DNA of 64,000 nt from Saussurea involucrata. Its lineage: Eukaryota; Streptophyta; Magnoliopsida; Asterales; Asteraceae. Made by a program: the position numbers and the translations under genes. Below the pieces are notes generated by a model. That model was given only the letters and a program-made list of their open reading frames with translations. It was not told the DNA's origin and searched no databases. Of this stretch, positions 43,055 to 54,001 are shown in pieces (within the stretch, counting starts at the first letter, position 1; every line of letters starts with the position of its first letter). The stretch covers positions 95,892,929-95,956,928 of the forward strand of contig CM066314.1 of assembly GCA_033807775.1 (NCBI GenBank), written 5' to 3'.

Positions 43055-45046
43055 ATGTCTTATTCATCTCAATCTGCAGCAGCTTGTCAGGTATGTCTAC
43101 CAGCTCATAACGCTTTAGTTGATAAGATTCAACTGTTTGGTCAAAATGTAGAGTCCTATATGTTTACCTATAATAAACATTTGCTTGAAATTAACTCTTT
43201 AAAAGAAAAGCTAGATGTCCAAAAGAGAATCACTGAGAAATACAAGTCCGAAAATGCCAATCTTAAAGAACAGTGTGCTAATCTTACAATAGCACCAAAG
43301 GACTTAAGGGCCAAAATATCTGAACTGACCTTAAAGCTTGATCAGTGTGAGAATGAGAAAGCAGAGATTGTCTATCAATGCTCTGCTCTTCAAATTCAGC
43401 ACAAAGAGTTTGTCTCTAAAATAACTGATCTTGAAACAAAACTGCACAAAAGAGGTCAAACTGATCAGACAATTCACATGAATAAACCCAAAGAATTCAC
43501 ATATTTTAACAAGGAATGGGGAATCGGATACGATAACCCACAATACTTGAAAAATGGTATATTCAAAAGACCGACACTTTATGACTTTGGTTGTCTCGGT
43601 ATAGACAAAAAGTATCCAGAATATGGGATAAAATGGACTGGTCCTCTTGAACCTGAGAAATAAGAGCAAACTGAGGAATATAAGCGCAAACACACGACCA
43701 AAATGCAACTTCCTTTTTGCTACGAGCCCACAAACTATTAATATGAGAAAAATCCAAAGAAATACATCTCGAATGACTATTTTGACTGCTATAAGGTTGT
43801 GACGTCCAAGGATTCCTCCAAAAAGGATGAGGTCCAAGCAACCAAACCCAAAACTGAGACGGATGAGTTCAAACTCTATGTTCCTCCTCTCGTCTTGGAA
43901 GCAAAAATAGTCGAGTTAGAGGAGTCACTCGAGAAGGAAAGGTCATGTTTTCTAAAGGAAAAACAAGCGCTTATCACACAACTTGAGAATCTCAAATCCG
44001 TGAAAACCGAATATGTGTCAGATGAAGGACAGGAAATCCTTCGGTGTGAAATCAATCGGCTCACGTCAAAACTGTCTGCCTTGGCAACATAAGCGATGAA
44101 GGAGCATACGAGAAATGGTCAACTCCAAGAGAAGGTTGACCTACTCCAAACTGAAAAGCTGATTTCATCCGAACTTTCCTCCAACTCATCTGATACATCT
44201 TCGTGTAAAGCTTTCATTGGCAAAACCTCTTCTCTAAACGGTAAAGGGTCTCAAGATGAGTGTGTTTTAAAGAATCTAAACTCTAATTTTTTCTTAGCTT
44301 CCGCACCAGAGTCACCTAAACACACCGACACAAAGTGTTCCTCACCTCCCTCGACCAATCCTACTCCATCAAATCCCGATGTTGATTTGTCGAAATTCAT
44401 GAATTCTGAGGGTAGTTCAGATGAAGAGTTTGAATCGTTTCCATTTGACAAACCTCATCCGAGTCACACCGACTTTCTTTCAAAAGCGGTAAATCGCACG
44501 GTCAATATTCAAAAAGGCGAATGTTCTACAAAACCGAAGACCACGGATGTGGATAAGGTTTCTAAAACTGCGTCTTATTCTAAAAAACAATCACAGCCGA
44601 GGCAAAAGACCGGTCGATCGACTGATAAACGTCCTGCCTACTCAAACTCTACTGGTCATATATTTAACGGTAATTCAGATAATAATGGCCGAAGAAATGG
44701 GTTCAAACAAGTTTGGGTTGTGAAAAAGTCTAATGAAAGCAAGACGAATACGAAGTCATTTAAGCCAGTCCCACATGTTAGGACATACAATCACAATCAT
44801 GATGCCTTTAATTCTCGAACTTCTGTTGAACAAAGTGTGAAGTTTCCTTTAAGAGTTTATTCAGTTCAACAGTTGCTTCGACTTTCTCATGGTTGTATCT
44901 GTTGTTCTACATGTGGTTCGAATGATTTTGTTGATCGAAAATACGCATCTCATTGGTATGGTACTTATAGAATCCCCGGTCCTCACTATCATAGGGCATT
45001 GAACCGTCAAGGATCCATCAATGGATGGATACCAAAATCTTTCTAA
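43055..45046 (+). pseudogene. gag: R6 Gag-like ORF (three in-frame stops)
   Basis: A single frame of 664 codons from ATG 43055, interrupted by TAA at 43661, 43739 and 44090; no frameshift. The N-terminal ~130 residues are coiled coil. Next comes GIGYDNPQYLKNGIFKRPTLYD, a block I recognise as typical of the middle of Sirevirus-type Gag, then more coiled coil, an acidic Ser-rich stretch and a basic tail. The Cys cluster CCSTCGSNDFVD and the ending WIPKSF match R1 and R3. The UBN2 N-terminal domain and canonical CCHC knuckles are absent. It starts where the second half of a normal Gag would start, so the missing half probably comes from a partner element. Confidence 0.8.
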
Positions 45047-45491
45047 TCATCTTTTGCAGGAATGTCATGTGCGCTCAGTTCAGAACATTCTCTTCACTGT
45101 ACTGCATTCAAAGGTTATGCTAATTTTGAGGGGGAGTATTATTCTATGAAAGGTAAGTGAACTTCAACTGAATTCAAAGACCGTGGTAATTCATTCTGGA
45201 TAACTTACTTGTGTTTGTTATTCTCCAATTTTAAATTCCATGATTGCCACGTGTCATTTTTCTTGACTTAGTTATTTCCATGTCTCACATATTCGTTGAT
45301 TTTTCGATGAAAATACACTCGTTTGAATTCCTAGTTGTTTTCCAAGTTCGCTATTTCTTGTAAATGATTCAATTCTTTTCTGATATGTTAATTGTGACTT
45401 GTTCTTCACAATTAAATTTTCTGATTGTTGTCTCATTCGTTGCAAATACTGTGCTTACTGAGTCATTCTGTTTAGCAGTTGATTTTGTTTC

Positions 45492-45583
45492 TTGAAATCC
45501 TGGTATTTCAACTATGACTTCTGATCAACTCAGATCAGGACTCGTTCTTAAATGCTATGACTTCTAAACATTTCAGTTTAGAA
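45492..45583 (+). repeat. R6 hairpin array (three stem-loops)
   Basis: 45492-45511: arms TTGAAAT and ATTTCAA around CCTGGT. 45519-45540: arms with CTGATC and GATCAG around AACTCA. 45562-45583: arms TTCTAAAC and GTTTAGAA around ATTTCA. The last two start 43 bp apart. Between them is the GGACTCGTTCTT string that also follows the hairpins of R3. Confidence 0.75.
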
Positions 45584-45850
45584 CTCGTTCTTTACTGTTT
45601 TACTAAACTGTTCTACTCGATGCATGAAAGGAGTGTTAGGACTTACATTGTTTCTATGGTCTATCCAGAACCGGAAGGACCTACCCAAGAAACACATCAC
45701 TTATAGACATCAGTGAGGGGTCTAGCTTGACAGATGAGTTCGGAGTGAAAAGAATATGGCGAGGATGTGACAGGACTTAAAAGAATTATTGGTCCTTACC
45801 AAACCGAGTGAGTTATCCGGGTAACCACACAATCTATTCATTCTCGTTCT

Positions 45851-46051
45851 TTGGAGATGAATATTGAAACAAACATGGACCCAGTGTCGATAACTCGTGT
45901 CACCCCACCTAGCCACTCAAGTATCTCACAACAGATGCTTGTTTCATATATTCACGGAGAATTAGCACATAATCTATCTATTCCTCACTCGGAGGTCTTA
46001 GATATTGAAAAAGGAAGACATCAGCTCCGGTCTCCGAACTTCATATTCTAA
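45851..46051 (+). CDS. R6 small conserved coding segment downstream of gag
   Basis: A 66-codon ORF. Its central ~36 residues (from PSHSSISQQ to HSEVLDIEK) align with the R3 segment at 49051-49296 (PSSYSFLSQQ to HSEGLDIEK). About 20 residues are identical. At those identical positions about eight codons differ only at the third base (for example CAC/CAT, TCG/TCA, GAG/GAA, TTA/TTG, CAG/CAA). That pattern points to protein-level constraint. Similarity resumes past the stop in another frame (FEPN), so the ORF was probably longer. No known domain recognised. Confidence 0.45.
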   Translation: MEMNIETNMDPVSITRVTPPSHSSISQQMLVSYIHGELAHNLSIPHSEVLDIEKGRHQLRSPNFIF

Positions 46052-46849
46052 TCACTGTGTCAATTGATTTTAACTTGCGTCCCAGGTTAAATCAGTATTT
46101 TGAGCCTAACAGGTATAATTTAATTCTTTCACACATGCACGAGTCTTTGTGATTCCCATTGCATATCTTCGTGATATTGCCGGAACAGTTTGAGAAGTAA
46201 TTTTTAAAATTTACTTCAGTGATAACTGGAAGTCCTATCAGAGATACCCCATTGCCAACTCTGAATATAGGCCACACAATTATTCTTAATTGTTGTGATA
46301 ACAGTTACTTTTGTGTTTATGTGTTAGATATTTACCCTATTCTAGTTAATAATGTTTTGATCTGGAACTTTTGCCACTCGTCCCTATTGTCTTTGAAAGT
46401 ACATGATGCTCTGGATGCTCCTACTCATCACGAGGGGGAGAAAGGGTACAGATTCAAAGACACCGGATTATCAAGTTAAGGGGGAGTTAGCAAAAGTCGA
46501 GGGGGAGAGTAACCGTTATAGTTCCGAGATTGATCAGCTCCGAAAAGAGTTCAAAGTACATACAAGTGATCAATTCTTCTCGTTCCTTATCAAGTGGTGT
46601 TCGCTACAATTCAGTATTTCCTCCTTCAAAGATACCGGTTCTACAAGTTCTTACAGTTGAAAGCCAATTCAATTCACGGCCAATTCAACTCGCAGTTCAA
46701 AGACTGATTCATTGAAGACCAAGAGCTTTATTCTAGGGGGAGCGCTGAAAAGACATGAAGACAAGCAACATCATTGTATTTCAAAGATTCTAAAGGAAGA
46801 GAAGTTCAAGACCTAAAGTTTTCAAGACCGTTTTTTCTTTATATATGTT

Positions 46850-46860
46850 TAGGGGGAGAT
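46850..46860 (+). other. R6 3' polypurine tract
   Basis: TAGGGGGAGAT directly before the 3' LTR. Confidence 0.92.
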
Positions 46861-47215
46861 TGTTAGGACTATAAATGTCCTACATATTAGAAAGATATAT
46901 AAATAATTATATAGAGCTTTAATTAGGTTAATTATTATTGTAAAAGCTCTTAATTGTGTTAATTGGGCTTAGTTTAGCCTAATGGGCTTAGGCATTGTTT
47001 GTCTAAAGCCTTAGTATATAAGTTTAGTTAACCTTTAGTTTTAGGTTAGAAATTGATCAAAGAGCTTATTGTTTTAAATCGTTCTTTTACTTTGAATTGT
47101 AATATTCTCTGAACGATATTTTGAATGAATACGAGATGGATGACAAGTTGAAATCAACAATTGTTCTTGTTATTGCTCATTGATTCTATTGTTACCTGTC
47201 AATCTGGGATCTACA
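46861..47215 (+). repeat. R6 3' LTR (355 bp)
   Basis: TGTTAGGACT to GGGATCTACA, followed by TSD TAACC (47216-47220). Confidence 0.94.
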
Positions 47216-47566
47216 TAACCAAGTCTTCAAGAAGGTGAAGATGGTTTGGAGAGTAAAAGGCAATACTCTCGAGAAAGATGTGCCAAAGTCATCCGTTCCC
47301 ACACAAAATTCCAACAAGAGCAATGTTTTTCAAGGTAAGTCTTTTGTTAAACTTGATTTAGTTTATTCTATAAATCATTTAATCAGGTTATAAATCATTT
47401 ATTCAGGTTAGCTCAAAAGAAAATTTGTTGTTCTTACTGTGGAACTTATGATTTTGTTCATAAAGATTATGCTCAATACTGGTATGGTACATACAAAATT
47501 TCTTCAAATAAAACTGCACCTAACAAACCAGGACCCAATTTCCGTTGGGTACCAAAATCTACTTAA
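47216..47566 (+). pseudogene. gag: R3 Gag-like pseudogene, 3' part
   Basis: Resumes after R6 with QVFKKVKMVWRVKG, matching R1 PVFKRVKMEWRIKG. A 20-bp tandem duplication (ATAAATCATTTAATCAGGTT and a near-copy, ~47368-47408) shifts the frame. The C terminus then reads CCSYCGTYDFVHKDYAQYWYG and ends RWVPKST, TAA 47564-47566. An acceptor-like TCTGTTTTCCAG follows. Alignment with R1 on both sides of R6 proves the split. Confidence 0.8.
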
Positions 47567-47703
47567 TCTGTTTTCCAGGTTCATCATGTGTACTGCTGAA
47601 TGTTATAAGTATAACAAACACATGACTGGAAAACAGAGAAGAAGTTGTGTAGAATTTTGAAGAAGAGTACATGTGTTTTTAAGGGGGAGTACAAGAGATA
47701 GAC

Positions 47704-47869
47704 TTTTGAGTAAATCAGCTCAGGACTCGTATTTCAAAGTTTTTGGCTTCTGAATACTTCAGTTCAGAACCCGTACTTCAATGATTTTAACTTCTGATCA
47801 TATCAGATCAGGACTCAGTCATCAACAACAATGACTTCTGAATTTATCTTCAATCCTGGTATTTCAGAA
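47704..47869 (+). repeat. R3 hairpin array: four units at exact 44-bp spacing
   Basis: Units start at 47704, 47748, 47792 and 47836. The third has arms TTCTGATC and GATCAGGA around ATATCA; the second TTCTGAAT and GTTCAGAA around ACTTCA; the first pairs with G-T wobbles around AAATCA; the fourth has an enlarged loop. The period equals that of R1. Confidence 0.8.
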
Positions 47870-49050
47870 CTCGTTTTAATGAATAAGGATACTTTGATCC
47901 AAGTCTTGTTATTTTGCAGATTTTGTTCAACATAAAGATCTTTTGCATATGTTAAGGGGGAGCTTATAAGATTTTAAATCATCTTATCATGATTTGAGGT
48001 GGAGCTCAGACATTGTTGAATGTAAGTATCTTCCGATCTTAATCTCAGATTGTTTGAAAGAAGAACGACTTTCAAGCATGAAAAACGCTTTCATTAAATG
48101 TTCAAACCACTTCTATATTCTCAATCAAATTTTATGAATTTAGAAGTGTGATTTTAAATGTTTTTCATGAAGATCTCGGATTATGATAACATCATTTCTG
48201 ACCGTGTGTTTCTAAAGATCAATACTTGTGTATTATATTTTCTATACTTTCAAGCATTCATACACACCAGTTCAGCTTCATATTGAATGTGTTATTACCT
48301 GGTCTCAAAATGAAACAATTTTTCGATGGTAATACTCCCATTTATTTTTCAATTTTGTTGAGCATCATATATTCTTTCAGCGTGAGAACTTAAACGTTTC
48401 ATTTAAAGATTGTTTATATTTGTTCATATAAACAATATTCAATTCTTTGATACCCTATCCATTTATGATTATCATTCAAGATATTTGATATGATTTATAC
48501 ATTGTCAGATTCTCAAACAAGTCTTTCGAATTCATTTCATCCATTCATTTCATCCATTCATTCATTATCCTTGTTTTGAGAAATCTTCAAAGTTCAAATG
48601 CTCAAATATTTCATGATTATTGAGGAGCATACACTCTGATGACAATGTCATTCAAATGCTGAGATTTATTTATTCAAACTAAACTGTTGAACAACGCAAA
48701 TTTTTAGGACAATATTTCATGGGATCAGTGTCTGAGCATATAAAACTTCTATGGATTCACGTTAACCAGTGTTTCCTACCCAAAAAGTTATCCTTGAGTG
48801 ATTGAGGGGTGAGGGGTCTACATCAAATAGTGGGGGAGATAACTCATCTGGTTGAGTAATCTCATTGTGCCGAGGTAAAATGTAAATGAGAGTCTGGGTA
48901 GAAGTGAGCGAATTAAAAACCGAAAGAGGGTGTGAGAACGGAGTTAAAAGAATAAGAGAACTCTACACCAACCATTTTCTAAACCGGGAAGCCACATTAC
49001 TGATTGGTTCACATTCTTTGGTGACCATCATTGAAACATGCAGTTAGCCC

Positions 49051-49296
49051 ATGCCAACTCTTGCATTTAACCCCAGCAGCTACTCATTTCTTTCTCAACA
49101 AAGAAATGTTTCAATTTTTCTTGGGGACGCAACATATAATCTATCTAATCTTCATTCAGAAGGTTTGGATATTGAAAAAGAAGGAAGTTTACCCCACCTT
49201 CGCACTTCAATCATGCACATTGAGTCCATGGAAAACCTGTTGCTGTCTCAACAGTTTACACACTTTGAGCCTAATAATCAAGCATACGTTGCATCA
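49051..49296 (+). CDS. R3 small conserved coding segment
   Basis: An open frame of 82 codons up to the R7 insertion, homologous to the R6 segment (shared SQQ, NLS, HSE, LDIEK, and further on FEPN). The R3 copy has no stop before R7, so its natural end is unknown. I cannot assign a family. Confidence 0.45.
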
Positions 49297-49999
49297 TGTT
49301 GGTTCCCAGATTCAAGTTGTCTCATATAAATAGCATAAACACAGATAGCGGAAGCATAATATAAATCTATTAAATACGAGTGATTGTGTAAACGATTATG
49401 AAACAATGAAAGTATCAATAATGAACAGTAAATGATAACAAGATCAATAAATAAGCTGCTCGTATATTGATATATTTGAATAACACCAAGAACACGTTCA
49501 TGTGTGTGTATTCTGAAATATCTCAGGAAACAAATCATACAGTGGTAGTGGAAAGGAATGTTGTAGTGTGTGCTCTCACAAATGTGGCAAATAATCCTTC
49601 CAAAAGCTTACAATTGTGCGTTCCACTACCCTTCTATTTATAGCATGATAAAGTGAAAGACAGTGTACTATCTAACCCTGGGATGACACGTGGAAAGTAT
49701 GTCTCTGTCCTTTTAGGGTTGACGTGGAAAGTACGGACACGTGTCTGACACTTAGAGATTTCTACGAGACTTAAGCTTCACAGAGGTCTTCATTCACCAG
49801 AGCTCTTACGCTAGAGCTCTGATGGTCTTCTGGTGTGAACAGTTCTTCTGGTTGAACAGAAGAAGTCTTCTGCCAGAGCTCTGTCGAGCTCTGATGATCT
49901 TCTGGTTAATTTTCTTCTAAGTCTTTTTCTGTATCTCTGGTGATCTTCTGATTTGTAATATTTTCAATACCTTTACATCTTGTATACTTGGGGCTAACA
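49297..49999 (-). repeat. R7 3' LTR (703 bp)
   Basis: Plus strand TGTTGGTTCCC to GGGGCTAACA. The TATA box is read on the minus strand (CTATAAATAG near 49633), with a G-box (CACGTG near 49688) upstream of it. Palindromic AGAGCTCTG recurs at about 49798, 49880 and 49890. Confidence 0.8.
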
Positions 50000-50010
50000 A
50001 TCTCCCCCTA
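50000..50010 (-). other. R7 3' polypurine tract
   Basis: Minus strand TAGGGGGAGAT next to the LTR start TGTTAGCCCC. The ~235 bp up to the env-like stop carry no ORF. Confidence 0.88.
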
Positions 50011-50247
50011 AGTATTGAAAATACAAATAATGCTAATTACAGAGATGTAAACAAAAGACAAAGGAGAAAGTCATCCTCTGTGAAACTTGATACTTTTCTT
50101 TTAAGATGGTTACAATACAATGCAAAAGAAATAGTATACTAAGCATGATAGTTTCCTCTTAGAATTCTGTCGAATCTTCTGATCAGGTCTCTGAATTCTA
50201 ACATGAGGTCTATCTGGTGGATGTAGAGCCTCATTGCCTTGGAAGGT

Positions 50248-53200
50248 TTAGGATGATGTTTCTGAGATATTGAAGCGACACACTTGACTACTTGTGGGTT
50301 TCAGCAGATCTGATGGCCTTCTTGATGCCCTTCTATCGGCAGATGAAGATTGGAGGATTTCCAACCACAATTCCAGTTCTGTAATGGCCATAACCCTCAA
50401 GATTTTCATTTGGAGATGCAATCGACAGTCTCTCAACTTCGAATTCTATGCCTAGCTGAAAGTCAACTTGCGTTCTGAGGTTGATGTGCTCTTGCATAGC
50501 GTACCGAACTTCGACCAAGGCAGTCCTTGCAGGTGTGTACCTGTTGCTGTTGTTGACACAGTGGGCATGTAAAATTGTCAGATTATAGGGATTCAGCAGA
50601 ACAAGATCATTGTCGTTGAACATTTATATCTTATTATTCTCTATCTCCACTGTGTAGACGTGGTACACAATTTTGTCATAGGCAAACTTCTTTTGCACTA
50701 TTTTCAGAATCCTGTTGAATACAAACGATGAATTGATGGCTTTGTTCAGATGTGATTTGGTTGAGATGAACCTTCGCCTGTCATATGTAAGTCTATTGGC
50801 TCTGATGGCGTTAAAGTATGGATTGTTGGGTACGGCATTTATTGGAATAATGTCTCTGTCAGCGTAGAGGTATGAGAATATCTCTTCTAATGCCGATTTT
50901 TCTGAGTGGCGGGGTTCAGATTTTGGGTTCTGCTCTGGTTGGTTTTGGGGTTGGTTTTGATCATCATGGGTTTCAGCCATTAGGATGTCAACTAGGTTTT
51001 CAGGTTCTTGTGCAGTTTGGGTTTGGACTTGGGTTTGGTTTTGGTTTATTTGTTCATCAGCAGAGAATGGTTTTGTTCTCTCTGGTTCAGTCCTTGGGGA
51101 CTGGGGAGGAGTATCAAGGATGATGATCTCTGGTGGTTGAGATGTCGAATCTTCTGGTGTTCTGATTGTTCTGTCTTTGTACATGTAATCGAATTCTATC
51201 ATCATTATCTCTGTTGGAGTTTCCGCTGTCTCCCCAGGTGTCTCTGTTGTTTCCACTGGTGTCTGTGTCTGTGTCTCTTTTTCTGTCTCCTTCTCTGCTT
51301 ATGTCTCTATCTCCACCTTTTGTTGCTTTGAGGACTCTCCTACTTGCTTATTTAAAGACTCTGGGGTATCCTTCTAGATGTCCTCATCATCATCATCAGA
51401 AGAAGAAGTTGCCACATTACGTTTGGGAGAGTCCGGGGCAACAAACTTACCCTTTTTCTTTGAAGGTTCTCCCTCTGGGGTCTAATCTGCAGGTCTCTTG
51501 ACGGGTACGGTCTGTAGAATAGTATATGTGAATGTGACGACCGCCTTTTCCAGAACCTCTTCCACGTCTGTCGCAGCAGCTCTGATTTCATCTACTTGAC
51601 TCTCAAAGTTAAATTTGTTAGAGTCAAGAGATGTTTAGACATGGCGCTGTGTTGCTTGATCTTTCTGAACAAACTTGGAAGATATTGTCATCATTCGACT
51701 TAAAACTCGCTTCTTGTACGCGCCCATGTATGCTCTGTCGATCGGTTGTCTGTCAGGGAAGGGCACGTTAGCCTCTGGTGCAGTTGCCTCTTTGATAGCA
51801 GTCTTGACAGAGGTATTGATCATCTCTGTCAAGGTTCGGATGTTGGAATCTGACAGGATAATGGAAGGCATTTGAAGAGTTCTGTTCATTGCCGCGGTGT
51901 GGTTCTCTGCCATGGTTCTCTTCAGATCAGCGAGCTCTGTTGTCAACTTTGTTGTCTCCTCTACTCTGGCCCTTTCAGAATCAGCAAACTTCTGAGAAGT
52001 CTCTGCATATTTCCTTGTAATCTGTTGCAACTCTTCTTTGAGAGAAGCATTCTCCTTGCAGATCAGCTCCTCTTTGCCATCATTGATAAGTTTATACTCA
52101 TTCAAAGAGTTTCTAATACTGTCACAGAAGCTTTTGAGCTCTGCTCTGGTGACAGTGTCAGCGGGGGTAACCTTGGTTCCAACACATGGATCCAAGTCAG
52201 CCTCGAGCTCAGAGACGCCTCCATCAAGAGTTGTTTTATGTTGTCTCTTGGAGGATTTCCACCCGATCCTTGATGTACTTTTTCAGGGGATACATCTCTG
52301 GGTGTTCTGATCAGAGGCTCCTCTTCCAGCTCAAGTTCTGGAGAAGGAAATCTGATGTGTTGAGAAGATCTGGGATCAAGACAGGTCTTCCCTTGTGATA
52401 CTAGGTCAAACCAATGTCCCTGAGTTGGACATTTCCTACGTGAGATTCTAAAGATCTCAGGACTAGTTTGTGTCAAATCTATGCAAGCCACAGAGGCTTC
52501 CGCATGTGTAGGTGACGTATTGATGTCCTGGGATGATGGGACATATGAACCAAAAATGTATTCCCCGGTTTCGTGCATACCAGAGGCATGAAGAGTCGCC
52601 TCTGGTGGTTCAGTCTGGTTAGGGTTCGAGGTGTGCACCTCTGTTTCAATATCCATTTGGTCTTGATCACCAAGGATAGGTTGTGTGATAGCACTGGGAG
52701 ATGGGCTAGGGAAATGCACATGTGTGTTCATACGAACATCTTGTTCTAAACTCACAATTCCCTCGGCTCTTAGGGGTTCAGAAGACTCAGATTCTCCCTC
52801 AGTCTCCTCTTCCTTACTACTTCCAGAGGAGGACGAACTCTCTGCCACCTCCTCTGCAGCTTCCCTTTCTTCCTCTTTGACAGCCTCCAGAGGGGATGTT
52901 CTGTCCACTACTTCCTCCTCCTCACGATTTGCAGAGGAAGACCCCACTTCGGGTACTCTTACCTCTGGTCTTTATACTTCTTCCTCTTCTCTCACAATAC
53001 TAACAGACTCTAATGATGGTTCAGGACCTGTGTATGCTGGGGATCTCACCTCAGGTTCTTGAGGTAGAGCAGCATGTCTATAGTTTTGTAGAGAGAAGTG
53101 GGTTGGGGTTATCAGAGAGAGCATAGTTTTTGGTACTCTTCTGGTGTTAGGATACTCACCTGTGGTTGTGGGGTTGAATCTGGACATTACCCACACAGGA

Positions 53201-54001
53201 GTTGGATTGCCCTGTTGAACTAGATGCATAGTTGGGAATGCTTCTCTGATGACAAGGCTAATGAACCATGGAAATCTGATGTGTTTCAGATTTTTGTGGA
53301 CACCCACAACACCTCCTTTCGCCAGAGTCGTCGTCTTGGTGTTCACTGCGGTCAGAAGTTCTTTGTAGAAGATATTGGCATAGTCGAAATGCATGTGGAA
53401 GTATAAGCCGTACATGATTTGAAGTATTTCAATGCTAGCTTGGTCTTGGCTACCACTTTTGCAGGTTAGGGTTCTGTTGAGTGTGGAAAACATGAAGTTC
53501 CACACTGGGGGTAGATTTCCTCTTTTGAAATCTCCAATCTTGGTTAAACCATTGTTGTAGCCCAAGAAACGAACGAACTCAAGAAGAATAGGGACATTTG
53601 GGGGGGGGGGGGGGGGGTTCATATGTAGGAATCCCCAACTGTCTAGTGGTCTGCATTCCAAAGATTTTTCGAAGGGTTTTGTCGCGAATGCAAACCGTTC
53701 CTGCTCCTCCTTGTCTTCCTGAATCAACGTTCCCAATAATACCTTTCCTCTCTGGAATGTACTGGCAAGTTGTCCACCATTGTTGTACATATATATCTGG
53801 AAGATCATCGTCGAACATTGTAAGGGCTTGGAAGATTTCAGAGTTCCTATAGAACTCAATGAACACGTGGTAAATGGGCAAATAGTTGGCTGGATTGGCG
53901 TAAAATCTATAGTTGTTATCTACAAAATCGTAGGGTTCAGTCACGATTTGATCTACAGGCACTATTCGGCTGGATTCTGCTGAGTTAGCTTGTTTTGCCA
54001 T
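50248..54001 (-). pseudogene. R7 env-like ORF (third ORF), broken
   Basis: ATG 54001. The N-terminal domain (YDFVDNNYRFYANPANYLPIYH onward) is interrupted by an 18-base G/C run at 53600-53617 coding Pro, where the frame slips. It continues to ~52972, then an acidic Ser/Glu-rich linker (52947-52102), a coiled coil (52195-51635, KEELICKENASLKEELQQI), a damaged Pro-rich part and a C-terminal region (51256-50624, then 50623-50333 after a stop). Same order as in R4 and R5: N-terminal domain, disordered acidic linker, coiled coil, C-terminal part. Sequence similarity to R4 is low, so the plan is older than the families. No envelope motifs recognised. Confidence 0.65.

Larger units (their letters stand above)
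45047..46849 (+). other. R6 3' region with several polypurine tracts
   Basis: Begins with the acceptor-like CTTTTGCAG (45051-45059). GGGGGAG occurs at about 45131, 46434, 46479, 46500 and 46736 before the true 3' tract at 46850. It contains the hairpin array (45492-45583) and a short conserved coding segment (45851-46051). No pol remnant was recognised. Confidence 0.6.
41104..47215 (+). mobile_element. R6: gag-only LTR retrotransposon, complete
   Basis: LTRs 41104-41459 and 46861-47215, PBS 41462-41473, polypurine tract 46850-46860, exact TSD TAACC (41099-41103 and 47216-47220). Length 6,112 bp. The internal 5.4 kb has a Gag-like frame and long noncoding regions but no protease, integrase, RT or RNase H. 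About 14-15 differences separate the two LTRs by eye (~96% identity). It is the cleanest evidence here that a pol-less element transposed, since the TSD and both LTRs are intact. Confidence 0.92.
12009..49296 (+). mobile_element. R3: gag-only element split by R4 (+R5) and R6, right end cut by R7
   Basis: The pieces are 12009-12782, 38648-41103 and 47216-49296. Removing R4 (TSD GTTTG) joins the first two; removing R6 (TSD TAACC) joins the second and third. The Gag-like pseudogene runs across the R6 insertion and aligns with the R1 ORF on both sides. The 3' noncoding region matches R6 up to the R7 LTR. No pol is present. A possible 5' start is TGTTAGTCAC at 12009, similar to the TGTTAG starts of R1 and R6, but I found no PBS, so the left boundary is uncertain. 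This is the oldest element of the nest. Confidence 0.65.
47567..49296 (+). other. R3 3' region
   Basis: Contains a protease relic: a short frame from ~47587 with YNKHMTGKQ, reminiscent of the copia protease SRHMTGK, ending after ~24 codons. Then come a GGGGGAG tract (~47682), the hairpin array (47704-47869), two more GGGGGAG tracts (~47957, ~48832), a long AT-rich stretch (about 47990-48700) without ORFs, and the conserved coding segment from 49051. The right end is cut by the R7 LTR at 49297. Confidence 0.6.

Noticed and set aside
50872..51501. Plus-strand Leu/Cys/Ser-rich ORFs over R7
   Set aside because: Shadows of the proline/glutamine-rich env-like frame on the minus strand.
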